From: Nonomuraea coxensis DSM 45129
GTDB taxonomy: Bacteria; Actinomycetota; Actinomycetes; Streptosporangiales; Streptosporangiaceae
Direction of reading: 5' to 3'
Assembly: GCF_019397265.1 (NCBI RefSeq)
Contig: NZ_CP068985.1
Coordinates: 6,855,001-6,919,000, forward strand
DNA: 64,000 nucleotides
In this document: piece by piece, positions 9,511-16,634 of the stretch
How the letters are laid out: the number at the start of each line of letters is the position of its first letter
Numbering within the stretch: position 1 is the stretch's first letter
Program-made: the position numbers and the translations under genes
Notes under the pieces: generated by a model
Told to the model about the DNA's origin: nothing
The model's input: the letters and a program-made list of their open reading frames with translations, nothing else
The model's database searches: none

Positions 9511-9630
9511 GCCGGCCGGGTTAGCTGACGGGTTCGGGCGTGAGAGCGTCCCTACCACCGAAGTGGATTCACCCCAGATGCGGTGGGTCCCCGGCTCCCG
9601 GGCGACGCGCCCGGGATTAGGCGTGCGACG
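9511..9630 (-). promoter_or_regulatory. Cyclic-di-AMP riboswitch (ydaO/yuaA type)
   Basis: The minus-strand transcript shows, in order, the conserved blocks of actinobacterial ydaO RNAs: GAGCCGGGGACCCA, CTGGGGTGAAT, GGTAGGGACGCTCTCACG and CCGAACCCGTCAGCTAACCC. It ends 22 nt before the hydrolase GTG, with the ribosome binding site between. In this family ligand binding usually lowers expression of the hydrolase. The boundaries are estimated by eye. Confidence 0.88.
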
Positions 9631-9701
9631 GCTGGTACGGCCGTTGCATATGGGGATGTTACTGGTAGATCACAAGTAATGCGACCTTAAGCAGAAATCA
9701 A

Positions 9702-10781
9702 TTAGTGATCGAGTTGTGATCGGAGCATGCGTGCCGCCTCCTCCGGCAGCACGTCGTTGACGAAGGCGCCCATCGCCGACTCCGACCCGGCCAGGTACTT
9801 CAGCTTCCCCGGCGCCCGCCTGATGCTGAACAGCTCAAGCCGCAGGTACGCGAGGTCCCGCCCCTCCCGCACCGGCGCCTGGTGCCAGGCCGCGATGTAC
9901 GGCATCACGACCCCGAACAGCCCGTCGAAGGCCCGCAGCACCGAGGTGTAGAGCGGCGCGAACGCCGCCCGCTCCGCCTCCGTCAGCGCCGGCAGGTCCG
10001 GCACCTGCCGGTGCGGGTAGACGTGCACCTCGAACGGCCAGCGCGCGGCGGCCGGCACGAACGCCGTCCAGTGCTCGTTGGAGGTCACGACCCGCGTGCC
10101 CGCGGCCCGCTCGGCGGCGAGGACGTCGGCGAACAGGTTGCCGGGGCCCTTGTGCCGGGAGGCCGCGCCCAGGTTGAGCTTCGTGCGCGGAGTGACGTAC
10201 GGGTAGGCGTAGATCTGGCCGTGCGGGTGCGCGAGCGTGATGCCGATCTCCGAGCCCCGGTTCTCGAAGCAGAACACCTGCTCCACGCCCTCGACGGAGG
10301 ACAGCTCGGCGGTGCGGTCGGCCCACGCCTCCATGACCAGCTCGACCCGGTCGTCGGAGAGCCGGGAGAAGCTGGAGTCGTGGTCGGAGGTGAAGCAGAC
10401 GACCTCGCAGCGGCCGGCGCCGGGGCGGACCGCGCTCAGGCCGCCGGCGTCCTCGTACGTGCCGAGATTTCCGGAGAAGGACGGGAAGCGGTTCTCGAAC
10501 ACGACGACGTCGTAGTCGTAGGCGGGGATCTCCGTGTCGCGGCCGGGCGCCGACGGGCACAGCGGGCACTCGGCCGCCGTGCCCTTCGGCTGGAACGTAC
10601 GGGTCTGACGGTGCCCCGCGATCGCGATCCACTCCTCCGTCAGCGGGTCGTAGCGCAGCTCCGAGGCCACCGGGCGGGGGCCGAGCTCGCGCCGGTCCAC
10701 CGCGCTCCTGTCGGCGTCGTCCCGGCGGTCGAAGTAGATGAGCTCACGGCCGTCGGCCAGATGGGTGATGGTGCGCTTCAC
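9702..10781 (-). CDS. galT: Galactose-1-phosphate uridylyltransferase
   Basis: Leloir-pathway enzyme exchanging UMP between UDP-glucose and galactose-1-phosphate. It has 359 residues and belongs to the HIT superfamily. The active-site histidines lie in GITLAHPHGQIYAYP, and FEVHVYPHRQVPDL supplies the second histidine motif. A zinc-type CPLCP motif occurs near residue 70. The start is GTG at 10781, which overlaps the TGA of the upstream deoR-type gene by 4 bp (GTGA), so translation is coupled. Control by the upstream regulator is likely. Confidence 0.96.
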   Translation of the reverse strand: MKRTITHLADGRELIYFDRRDDADRSAVDRRELGPRPVASELRYDPLTEEWIAIAGHRQTRTFQPKGTAAECPLCPSAPGRDTEIPAYDYDVVVFENRFPSFSGNLGTYEDAGGLSAVRPGAGRCEVVCFTSDHDSSFSRLSDDRVELVMEAWADRTAELSSVEGVEQVFCFENRGSEIGITLAHPHGQIYAYPYVTPRTKLNLGAASRHKGPGNLFADVLAAERAAGTRVVTSNEHWTAFVPAAARWPFEVHVYPHRQVPDLPALTEAERAAFAPLYTSVLRAFDGLFGVVMPYIAAWHQAPVREGRDLAYLRLELFSIRRAPGKLKYLAGSESAMGAFVNDVLPEEAARMLRSQLDH

Positions 10782-11560
10782 AGCGTGCCCTCTTCCGCGA
10801 TGATGAGTTCGCCGGCCCGGTCGGCCAGCTCCGTGCGCGCGTCCTCCGGCAGCCCCGCGTCGCTGATGACCACGTCGGCCTCGCTCAGCTCGGCGATGGT
10901 GCTGATGCCGACCGTGTTCCACTTGGTGTGGTCGGCGGGCACCACCAGGCGGCCCGCGGCGGTCACCAGCTCCCTGTCGGTCTCGGACTCCAGCAGGTTG
11001 GGCGTGGTGAAGCCGGCCCGGACGCTCATGCCGTGGACGCCGAGGAAGAGCGTGTCCACGTGCAGGCGGCGGATCGCGGCCACGGCGACGGGGCCCACCA
11101 GCGCGTCGGAGGGCGTGCGGACGCCGCCGGTCAGCACCACCGTGCGGTCGGCGCGCGGGTTGCGGTGGAAGACCTCCGCGACGGGGATCGAGTTGGTGAT
11201 CACGGTGAGGTCGGGCACGGCGATGAGGTGATGGGCGAGGGCCCACGTGGTGGTGCCCGCCGACAGCGCGACGGCGGTGCCCGGCCGGACGAGCTGCGCG
11301 GCGCGGCGCGCGATGGCCTGCTTCTCCGGCTGCTGGCGGGCGGACTTGGCGGTGAAGCCGGGCTCCTCGGTCGAGCCGGGACCGAGGGCGGTCGCCCCGC
11401 CGTGCACCTTCTCCAGCAGGCCGCGTTCGGCCAGCACCTCGAGGTCGCGGCGGATGGTCATGTCGGAGACGCCGAGCTCGCGCACGAGGTCGGCCACGCG
11501 CACGCCGCCGTCGCTGCGTACGCGTTCGAGGATCGCCTGCTGACGCTGCTGTGCGAGCAC
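10778..11560 (-). CDS. DeoR/GlpR-family transcriptional regulator
   Basis: A 260-residue sugar-phosphate-sensing repressor. The N-terminal DeoR helix-turn-helix is clear (VRVADLVRELGVSDMTIRRDL, about residues 20-42). The C-terminal sensor has the isomerase-like fold signature (ALSAGTTTWALA, DTLFLGVHGM). The chosen start is GTG at 11560, with GAAGGGG upstream; a TTG at 11575 is a weaker alternative. It is translationally coupled to galT, so it probably regulates galactose use. CCAACA and TGTTGG flank its promoter (11572-11610) and may be part of the operator. Confidence 0.93.
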   Translation of the reverse strand: MLAQQRQQAILERVRSDGGVRVADLVRELGVSDMTIRRDLEVLAERGLLEKVHGGATALGPGSTEEPGFTAKSARQQPEKQAIARRAAQLVRPGTAVALSAGTTTWALAHHLIAVPDLTVITNSIPVAEVFHRNPRADRTVVLTGGVRTPSDALVGPVAVAAIRRLHVDTLFLGVHGMSVRAGFTTPNLLESETDRELVTAAGRLVVPADHTKWNTVGISTIAELSEADVVISDAGLPEDARTELADRAGELIIAEEGTL

Positions 11561-11702
11561 CCTTGCCCCTTCCAACAGATTCCACCAAATTATGACACGA
11601 AAATGTTGGGGAATGTTAGTTCGCGTGGAGCGCTTGCCTGGTCGGCGCGACGGGGAGACCGTGGGAGTTCATTCCGGACCCCGAGCGCGGGAGGCGAGCT
11701 TC

Positions 11703-11780
11703 ATGGCCAGGCGAGCACGCAAAGGCAGGGCGCGCAAGAAGAAGAAGGCGAACCACGGCAAGCGCCCCACCGCACGCTAG
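11703..11780 (+). CDS. Small basic ribosomal protein, bL37 type (25 residues)
   Basis: ATG at 11703 has GGGAGG 8-9 nt upstream and opens a 25-codon frame. The product starts MARRARKGRARKKKK and ends ANHGKRPTAR. It is almost entirely Arg/Lys with the ANHGKRP signature of bL37, the tiny 50S protein found in mycobacterial ribosome structures. It stands alone, facing DeoR divergently, and is followed by a strong hairpin. The assignment rests on my recollection of the mycobacterial sequence. Confidence 0.85.
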   Translation: MARRARKGRARKKKKANHGKRPTAR

Positions 11781-11787
11781 GAACCAC

Positions 11788-11814
11788 CGGGTGGCCGCGT
11801 CCCGCGGCCACCCG
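11788..11814. terminator. Bidirectional terminator between bL37 and the TrpB-like gene
   Basis: CGGGTGGCCGCG pairs perfectly with CGCGGCCACCCG (12 bp, 3-nt loop). It lies between the converging ends of the two genes. Confidence 0.8.
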
Positions 11815-11832
11815 CTCATCCGGAGATCATGA

Positions 11833-13143
11833 TCAGGTCGGCAGCTCGGAGAGCGCCTGGTCGATGCGCTCCTGCGGCAGCGTGTAGTCCTCCAGCGCGC
11901 CGCTCAGGTGCCGGTCGTAGGCCGCGAGGTCGAAGTGCCCGTGGCCGCACAGCGCGGTGAGGATGACCTTCTCCTCACCGCTCTCCTTGCAGCGCAGCGC
12001 CTCCGCGATCGTCTCGGCCAGCGCGTGCGTCGGCTCGGGGGCCGGCACGATGCCCTCCGTACGGGCGAAGCGGACACCGGCCTCGAAGCACTCGCTCTGG
12101 GCGCGGGTGACGGCCTCGAACAGGCCCAGGTCGTACATGTGGGACAGCAGCGGCGACATGCCGTGGTAGCGCAGGCCGCCCGCGTGGATCGGGTCCGGCA
12201 CGAACGAATGCCCCAGCGTGTGCATCTTGAGCAGCGGCGTCAGGCCGGCCGTGTCGCCGAAGTCGTAGGCGTACACCCCCCGGGTGAACGACGGGCAGGC
12301 GGCCGGCTCCACCGCGCGGAACACGGTGTCGATGCGACCGGCCAGCTTCTCGCGCAGGAACGGGAACATCAGCCCCGCGAAGTTGGAGCCGCCGCCCGTG
12401 CAGCCGATCACCAGGTCGGGCAGCTCCGGGAGCTGCTCCATGGCCTCCTCGCCGATGACCGTCTGGTGCATGAGCACGTGGTTGAGCACCGAGCCGAGCG
12501 CGTAGCGGGCGTCGGGAGTCGCGGCGGCCACCTCGACGGCCTCGCTGATCGCGATGCCGAGGCTGCCGGGCGAGGCGGGGTCCTCGGCAAGGATCTTGCT
12601 GCCCGCGCCGGTCACCGGGGACGGGCTGGCGTGCACGGTCGCCCCGTACACCTGCATGAGCGAGCGGCGGTACGGCTTCTGGTCGTAGGAGGCGCGGACC
12701 ATCCAGACCTGGCATTCCAGATCGAACTGGGCGCAGGCGAAGGCCAGCGACGATCCCCACTGCCCCGCGCCGGTCTCGGTCGTCAGCAGCCGGACGCCCT
12801 CCTTGGCGTTGTAGTACGCCTGCGGCACCGCGGTGTTCGGCTTGTGCGAGCCGGCCGGCGAGACGCCCTCGTACTTGTAGTAGATCCTGGCCGGCGTGCC
12901 GAGGGACCGTTCGAGGCGGCGGGCCCGGATCAGCGGCGTCGGCCGCCAGAGCCGGTAGACCTCCATGACCTCCTGCGGGATCGGGACGAACCGCTCGACG
13001 CCGACCTCCTGCGCGATCAGCTCCATCGGGAACAGCGGGGCCAGGTCGTCAGGTCCCACCGGCTCGCGGGTGGCGGGGTGCAGCGGCGGAGGCGGCGGAG
13101 CGGGCAGGTCGGGAACGATGTTGTACCAGTTGCTCGGGATCAC
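11833..13143 (-). CDS. TrpB-like PLP-dependent enzyme (TrpB2 group)
   Basis: A 436-residue homologue of tryptophan synthase beta of the longer TrpB2 type. The PLP lysine is in AGSHKPNTA and the phosphate-binding glycine loop is GCTGGGSNFAG. No trpA or other trp gene is nearby, which is usual for TrpB2 proteins. These are proposed to make tryptophan from serine and indole independently of TrpA. The start is GTG at 13143; a CAGACT hexamer ends 6 nt upstream, close to a leaderless promoter. Confidence 0.92.
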   Translation of the reverse strand: MIPSNWYNIVPDLPAPPPPPLHPATREPVGPDDLAPLFPMELIAQEVGVERFVPIPQEVMEVYRLWRPTPLIRARRLERSLGTPARIYYKYEGVSPAGSHKPNTAVPQAYYNAKEGVRLLTTETGAGQWGSSLAFACAQFDLECQVWMVRASYDQKPYRRSLMQVYGATVHASPSPVTGAGSKILAEDPASPGSLGIAISEAVEVAAATPDARYALGSVLNHVLMHQTVIGEEAMEQLPELPDLVIGCTGGGSNFAGLMFPFLREKLAGRIDTVFRAVEPAACPSFTRGVYAYDFGDTAGLTPLLKMHTLGHSFVPDPIHAGGLRYHGMSPLLSHMYDLGLFEAVTRAQSECFEAGVRFARTEGIVPAPEPTHALAETIAEALRCKESGEEKVILTALCGHGHFDLAAYDRHLSGALEDYTLPQERIDQALSELPT

Positions 13144-13185
13144 CGTCTCAGTCTGCGCTCGTCACGCACGGCATTCCAGTGGTTC

Positions 13186-13818
13186 TCACGCGTTGACCAG
13201 CACGGCCAGGCGACCGGGGTGGTCGGCCCTGACGACGACGTCGGCGGCGCGGTGGGGGCGGGCCTCGCGCTCGTAGCGTTCGTACGCGGGCAGCCGCCAC
13301 CGCTCGTCCTCCGGCGTGCCCCGGCTCAGCGCGCCCGGCGACAGCCACACATGCACGCTCACGTCGAACGGCAGCCCGCGCCCCAGCAGCAGCGTCCCGT
13401 CGACCAGCGCCACCCCGCCGGGCGGCAGCTCCTCGTACGAGGACCGGTAGGCGCGGTCCACCCTGCTGTCCCACAGCGCCGGCAGCACCCGGCCGGAACC
13501 GCCCGCGTCCAGCGGCTCCAGCACCTCCCGCCGCAACGCCTTGACGTCCAGCCAGTCCTCGTAGAAGGCGTCGGGATCCGTCCTGCCGTGCTCAAGCCGC
13601 AGCGACGCGGGACGCAGGAAGTCGCCGGCGGACACCCGCACCACCGGCCTCCCCCGCAGACGCAGCGGCGCGACCAGCTCGTCGGCCAGCGCCTCCGGCC
13701 GCGCGGCGGGCGCGCCGTCCACGGCCACCCGCACCCACCCCTCCCGCGGCCGGCCGGCGATCAGCTCGGCCAGCTCCTCGACCAGGACGTCACGGGAGAT
13801 CGGTCGCGCGCGCATCAT
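13186..13818 (-). CDS. Uridine kinase-like protein with degenerate P-loop
   Basis: A 210-residue protein whose layout follows P-loop uridine kinases (VAVDGAPAARPEALADEL, then VSAGDFLRP, YEDWLDVKALRREVLEPL, VDGTLLL). The glycine-rich Walker A motif is replaced by DGAPAARPEA, without the GK[ST] that contacts ATP phosphates. Homologues in actinomycetes are usually called uridine kinase. Activity is doubtful from sequence. The start ATG at 13818 has TAAGCT ending 7 nt upstream, so it is probably leaderless. Confidence 0.75.
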   Translation of the reverse strand: MMRARPISRDVLVEELAELIAGRPREGWVRVAVDGAPAARPEALADELVAPLRLRGRPVVRVSAGDFLRPASLRLEHGRTDPDAFYEDWLDVKALRREVLEPLDAGGSGRVLPALWDSRVDRAYRSSYEELPPGGVALVDGTLLLGRGLPFDVSVHVWLSPGALSRGTPEDERWRLPAYERYEREARPHRAADVVVRADHPGRLAVLVNA

Positions 13819-13825
13819 CCCGCTC

Positions 13826-13831
13826 AGCTTA
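13826..13831 (-). promoter_or_regulatory. -10 element, leaderless promoter
   Basis: TAAGCT on the minus strand, 7 nt before the ATG of the kinase-like gene. Confidence 0.5.
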
Positions 13832-13856
13832 CGATCGTCCGCCCGCGAGCCGCGGA

Positions 13857-13973
13857 TCAGGCGGTCCAGGCCGTGATCCGCACGAGCAGCAGCCCGCCGA
13901 ACCAGCAGGCGAACATCAGGACGACCGCCATGCGGAGCTCCCGGCGGTCCGGCCGCGCAGGCGCGTCGATCAC
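13857..13973 (-). CDS. Possible 38-residue single-span membrane peptide
   Basis: GTG at 13973 opens a 38-codon frame ending in TGA. After a short charged N-terminus it encodes one hydrophobic helix (MAVVLMFACWFGGLLLVRI). An internal ATG would give a 24-residue product and has GGGAG about 7 nt upstream. The frame begins 4 nt past the tRNA-Gly terminator, so its promoter is unclear. It may be a real small membrane protein or a chance frame. I do not recognise it. Confidence 0.35.
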   Translation of the reverse strand: MIDAPARPDRRELRMAVVLMFACWFGGLLLVRITAWTA

Positions 13974-13976
13974 GCG

Positions 13977-14013
13977 AAAGGCCAGGCAGTCACGCGGGAC
14001 TGACCTGGCCTTT
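13977..14013 (-). terminator. Terminator of tRNA-Gly
   Basis: AAAGGCCAGG pairs with CCTGGCCTTT, and CAGTC with GACTG inside: a 15-bp stem with one bulged A. It starts 8 nt after the encoded CCA of the tRNA. Confidence 0.8.
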
Positions 14014-14020
14014 CGCACGG

Positions 14021-14094
14021 TGGAGCGGACGACGGGAATCGAACCCGCGTAGCTAGTTTGGAAGACTAGGGCTCTACCATTGAGCTACGTCCGC
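14021..14094 (-). tRNA. tRNA-Gly (anticodon TCC)
   Basis: The minus strand folds as a cloverleaf. Acceptor GCGGACG pairs with CGTCCGC, the anticodon loop is CTTCCAA (TCC), and the T-arm has GGTTCGATTCC. CCA is encoded at 14021-14023. It reads GGA codons. It is divergent from tRNA-Pro. Confidence 0.97.
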
Positions 14095-14183
14095 GCGAAC
14101 CGGTCGAACTCTGGTCTAGACTTCATCCGGTCGTCAGAGCGTAAGCGTACCGGAGTCCCGGGGCTCATGCGCACTCGGCGAAA

Positions 14184-14260
14184 CGGGGCGTGGCGCAGCT
14201 TGGCAGCGCGCTTGCTTTGGGAGCAAGAAGTCGCAGGTTCAAATCCTGTCGCCCCGACCA
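14184..14260 (+). tRNA. tRNA-Pro (anticodon TGG)
   Basis: A 77-nt cloverleaf. Acceptor CGGGGCG pairs with CGCCCCG, the anticodon loop is TTTGGGA (TGG), and the T-loop is GGTTCAAATCC. CCA is encoded. It reads CCA and probably other proline codons. Confidence 0.97.
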
Positions 14261-14264
14261 GCTC

Positions 14265-14296
14265 GAAGGCCCCTTCCCACGTGGAAAGGGGCCTTC
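14265..14296 (+). terminator. Terminator of tRNA-Pro
   Basis: GAAGGCCCCTT pairs with AAGGGGCCTTC over 11 bp, starting 4 nt after the encoded CCA. Confidence 0.8.
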
Positions 14297-14360
14297 TGCG
14301 TGACCAGGGCTCCGAGCCGCACCATCTCCGTGCAGGCACGGCCGGCCGGAGGGCGCCGCC

Positions 14361-14366
14361 TAAGAT
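14361..14366 (+). promoter_or_regulatory. -10 element, leaderless promoter
   Basis: TAAGAT ends 6 nt before the ATG at 14373. No Shine-Dalgarno sequence is present. Confidence 0.55.
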
Positions 14367-14372
14367 CACGTC

Positions 14373-14645
14373 ATGCCCAGCTCCGGTGCTCTGCTCTCCG
14401 CCGTCTTCGTGGGACTCTTCGTCCTCATCTTCGTCTCGTTATGGATCCTTTTCTTCGTGAAACTGGTCCAGTCCTTTCGGCAGCGTCGCGTACTCAAGTA
14501 CACGGACGCCGTGAGGGCCACGGAACTCGTGGGCCGCGTTCGCCAGCTCAAGGTGCGCGGTCACGAAGAGCAGGCGATCCAGCTCGTCCAGGACGAACTC
14601 GCCATGCCGCCCAAGGTGGCTCGCTCCTGGGTGAAGTCCATCTAG
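14373..14645 (+). CDS. Small membrane protein of unknown function
   Basis: A 90-residue protein with one N-terminal membrane helix (VFVGLFVLIFVSLWILFFV, about residues 11-29), then a basic cytoplasmic stretch and a helical tail (VRQLKVRGHEEQAIQLVQDE). The tail resembles the ribosomal L7/L12 C-terminal-like modules of small actinobacterial membrane proteins, but that is only a resemblance. ATG at 14373 lies 6 nt past TAAGAT, so the transcript is probably leaderless. It is convergent with the SMR transporter gene. No function can be assigned. Confidence 0.8.
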   Translation: MPSSGALLSAVFVGLFVLIFVSLWILFFVKLVQSFRQRRVLKYTDAVRATELVGRVRQLKVRGHEEQAIQLVQDELAMPPKVARSWVKSI

Positions 14646-14718
14646 CCAGCGCCGTGACCGGGAACGATCGGTTCGCGTGCAGAAGCGCAGGTCCGTCCTG
14701 GCCGGCTCCGACCGACAA

Positions 14719-15036
14719 CTAGCCTTCGAGCAGTCTGAGGCCCACCACGCCGATGAGGATGAGGAAGAGGCAGACCAGACGCGCGGCGGACGCGCTCTCG
14801 CCCAGGATGAGGATGCCGGCGAGCGCGACGCCGAGGGCGCCGAGCCCGATCCAGACCGCGTACGCGGTGCCGACCGGGAGCACGCGAAGCGCGAAGGCCA
14901 GCAGGACGAAGCTGAGCGCCGCAGCGATCACGCCGACCGCCGCGGGGCCGGGTCTGGTGAATCCGTCGGACCGGTCGAGGGCTAGAGCCCACACGATCTC
15001 CAGCAGGGCAGCGGCGATCACCAGCAGCCATGCCAT
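14719..15036 (-). CDS. Small multidrug resistance (SMR) family transporter
   Basis: A 105-residue four-helix membrane protein of the DMT superfamily. The essential membrane-embedded glutamate is in LLEIVWALALDRS (E13), and the GTAYAVWIGLGALG motif marks helix 3. SMR members export guanidinium (Gdx/SugE) or quaternary cations (EmrE). The short sequence with WALALD looks closer to the Gdx/SugE side, but this is tentative. The ATG at 15036 is 5 nt after the SDR stop, so the two genes form an operon under the twin operators at 15799-15843. Confidence 0.92.
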   Translation of the reverse strand: MAWLLVIAAALLEIVWALALDRSDGFTRPGPAAVGVIAAALSFVLLAFALRVLPVGTAYAVWIGLGALGVALAGILILGESASAARLVCLFLILIGVVGLRLLEG

Positions 15037-15041
15037 CGCGG

Positions 15042-15776
15042 TCAGGCCGTGGTCCCGGCGTCCACGGTGATGGACGTCCCGGTGATGTTGCGCGCGCCCG
15101 GTCCGGCCAGGTGCGCCACGGTCGCGGCGATGTCGTCAGGATCGCAGTAGCGATCCAGCGCCGTGTAGGAGCGTTCCTGAGGCGCGTCCGGCCCGTCGGC
15201 CGGGTTCATGTCGGTGTCGGTCGAACCGGGGTGGACGAGGTTGGCGGTGATGCCCCGAGAGCCGAGATCGCGGGCCAGCCCTTTGGTGAGCCCGATGAGC
15301 GCGGACTTGCTCATCGAGTACAGGGCCCAGCCCGGTGATGGCACGCGCTCGGCCAGGCTGCTGCCGATGCTGATGATCCGCCCACCGTCTCCCATGTGCC
15401 GGGCGGCGGCTTGGGCGAGCACGAACGCCGCCCTGGCATGGATGGCCAGCGTTCGGTCCACGTCCTCCAGCGTGACGTCCTCAATCGGGCCGTATGGGGC
15501 GATGCCGGCATTGTTGATCAGGATGTCCAGCCCTCCCAGCGCGGCCGCGGTGCGCTCGACGGCCTCGGTCAGTGCCGCGGCGTCAGTCGCTTCCGCCGGT
15601 ATGGCGAGCCCGCGGACGCCCATCGTCTCGACCTCCGTCACCACGGCCCTCGCCTGGTCGGCGGCGCGTGCGTAAGTGATGGCGACGTGCGCGCCCTCGC
15701 CTGCCAGTCGGCGTGCGATCGCCGCGCCGATGCCGCGGCTGCCTCCGGTGACGAGCGCCACCCGTCCATGGAGCAT
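15042..15776 (-). CDS. Short-chain dehydrogenase/reductase (FabG-like)
   Basis: A 244-residue classical SDR. It has the TGGSRGIG cofactor loop (about residues 10-17), NNAG, the catalytic YSMSK and the PGSTDTDM segment after it. The basic residue in the loop suggests NADPH. The ATG at 15776 is preferred because GGAAGG lies 9 nt upstream; a GTG at 15785 sits directly on that site. It is divergent from a TetR regulator across two identical operators and cotranscribed with an SMR pump. The pair probably responds to a toxic carbonyl or cation, but the substrate is unknown. Confidence 0.92.
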   Translation of the reverse strand: MLHGRVALVTGGSRGIGAAIARRLAGEGAHVAITYARAADQARAVVTEVETMGVRGLAIPAEATDAAALTEAVERTAAALGGLDILINNAGIAPYGPIEDVTLEDVDRTLAIHARAAFVLAQAAARHMGDGGRIISIGSSLAERVPSPGWALYSMSKSALIGLTKGLARDLGSRGITANLVHPGSTDTDMNPADGPDAPQERSYTALDRYCDPDDIAATVAHLAGPGARNITGTSITVDAGTTA

Positions 15777-15798
15777 GGTGTTCACCCTTCCACGTATA

Positions 15799-15843
15799 CG
15801 GAACCGATTCCGGATAGACGCTAACGGAACCGATTCCGGATAG
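15799..15843. promoter_or_regulatory. Twin TetR operators between the SDR and tetR genes
   Basis: A 19-bp unit (CGGAACCGATTCCGGATAG) is repeated exactly at 15799-15817 and 15825-15843, spaced 26 bp apart. Each unit contains the dyad CGGAA-N4-TTCCG. The second ends 8 bp before the tetR -10 element, so binding would block both divergent promoters. Confidence 0.85.
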
Positions 15844-15851
15844 CAACTCGA

Positions 15852-15857
15852 TACGAT
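15852..15857 (+). promoter_or_regulatory. -10 element, leaderless promoter of tetR
   Basis: TACGAT ends 6 nt before the GTG at 15864. Confidence 0.55.
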
Positions 15858-15863
15858 TGCGGC

Positions 15864-16520
15864 GTGACGCAGAGTCGGCGGCCCTCGACGCGGGACGGCG
15901 CGGGTGACCGGTCCATTGATCAGCGCGGTGACGAGCGCGCGGACGCGGCGCGCAACCGCGCGAAGATCCTCGCCGCGGCGGAGGAGATCGTGGCCGCGCG
16001 CGGCGTGGAAGCGCTGGCCATGGCGGACGTGGCAGCCGCGGCGGGCGTGGGCGTCGGCACGCTGTACCGCCGATTCGGCGACCGGTCCGGGCTCGCCCAC
16101 GCGCTCATCGATCGGCGCGAGCGTGAGTTCCAGGCGGCATATCTGAACGGGCCGCCGCCGCTCGGTCCTGGCGCGCCCGCCGCCGAGCGGATCCGCGCGT
16201 TCCTGCACGCGCTGGCCAGTCGTACCGTGGACCAGCTCGACCTGCTGCTCGTGGCGGAGACCGCAGGACCGTTCGCCCGCTTCGGCGGGGCCTATCACGC
16301 CTACCACCGCCACCTGGCCATCCTGGTCGCCGAAGCCCGGCCGGGCCGCGACGCCTCCTACCTGGCCGACGCCCTGCTCGCCCCACTGGCCGCGAACCTG
16401 CTGGCCTACCGGATCGGCGGGGAGCAGGGGCTCACCCTTGATGCCGTCCGGGCAGGGCTCGACGATCTTCTGGCCGGCGTGACAGGGTCGGGCGGGAGAC
16501 TCGCCGACGGCGAACGGTGA
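15864..16520 (+). CDS. TetR-family transcriptional regulator
   Basis: A 218-residue repressor. The N-terminal helix-turn-helix is typical (ILAAAEEIVAARG, then MADVAAAAGVGVGTLYRRF, about residues 33-75). The C-terminal half forms the ligand-binding and dimer domain. GTG at 15864 has no ribosome binding site but lies 6 nt after TACGAT, so the mRNA is probably leaderless. It is very likely the protein that binds the twin CGGAA-N4-TTCCG sites and represses itself and the SDR-SMR operon. Confidence 0.94.
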   Translation: MTQSRRPSTRDGAGDRSIDQRGDERADAARNRAKILAAAEEIVAARGVEALAMADVAAAAGVGVGTLYRRFGDRSGLAHALIDRREREFQAAYLNGPPPLGPGAPAAERIRAFLHALASRTVDQLDLLLVAETAGPFARFGGAYHAYHRHLAILVAEARPGRDASYLADALLAPLAANLLAYRIGGEQGLTLDAVRAGLDDLLAGVTGSGGRLADGER

Positions 16521-16587
16521 CGCGGGGGCCGCGCCGGAGCTGGCCACCGGCCGGCTCGTCACCCGTCATCGTCGCCCAGCCGGCCCG

Positions 16588-16623
16588 GTGGTCGTTTCCG
16601 GTCACAGCACCGGGAACGACCAC
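16588..16623. terminator. Bidirectional terminator between tetR and the RIP protease
   Basis: GTGGTCGTTTCCGGT pairs with ACCGGGAACGACCAC over 15 bp including one G-T wobble, loop 6 nt. It lies between convergent gene ends. Confidence 0.8.
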
Positions 16624-16634
16624 GCCGGGAGGGC

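Noticed and set aside
9490..9558. Longer N-terminus for the wall hydrolase
   Set aside because: The added codons lie inside the riboswitch and precede the ribosome binding site.
9702..11588. A 628-codon frame covering galT and the region of the deoR gene
   Set aside because: The first part is out-of-frame translation of the DeoR gene. The real galT starts at GTG 10781.
13960..14052. A plus-strand frame ending in RTTGIEPA
   Set aside because: It reads through the antisense of tRNA-Gly and is another tRNA-derived artefact.
14085..14369. A minus-strand frame containing GATGFEPATSCSQ
   Set aside because: This is the translation of the antisense of tRNA-Pro, a well-known false protein motif, so no gene is called.
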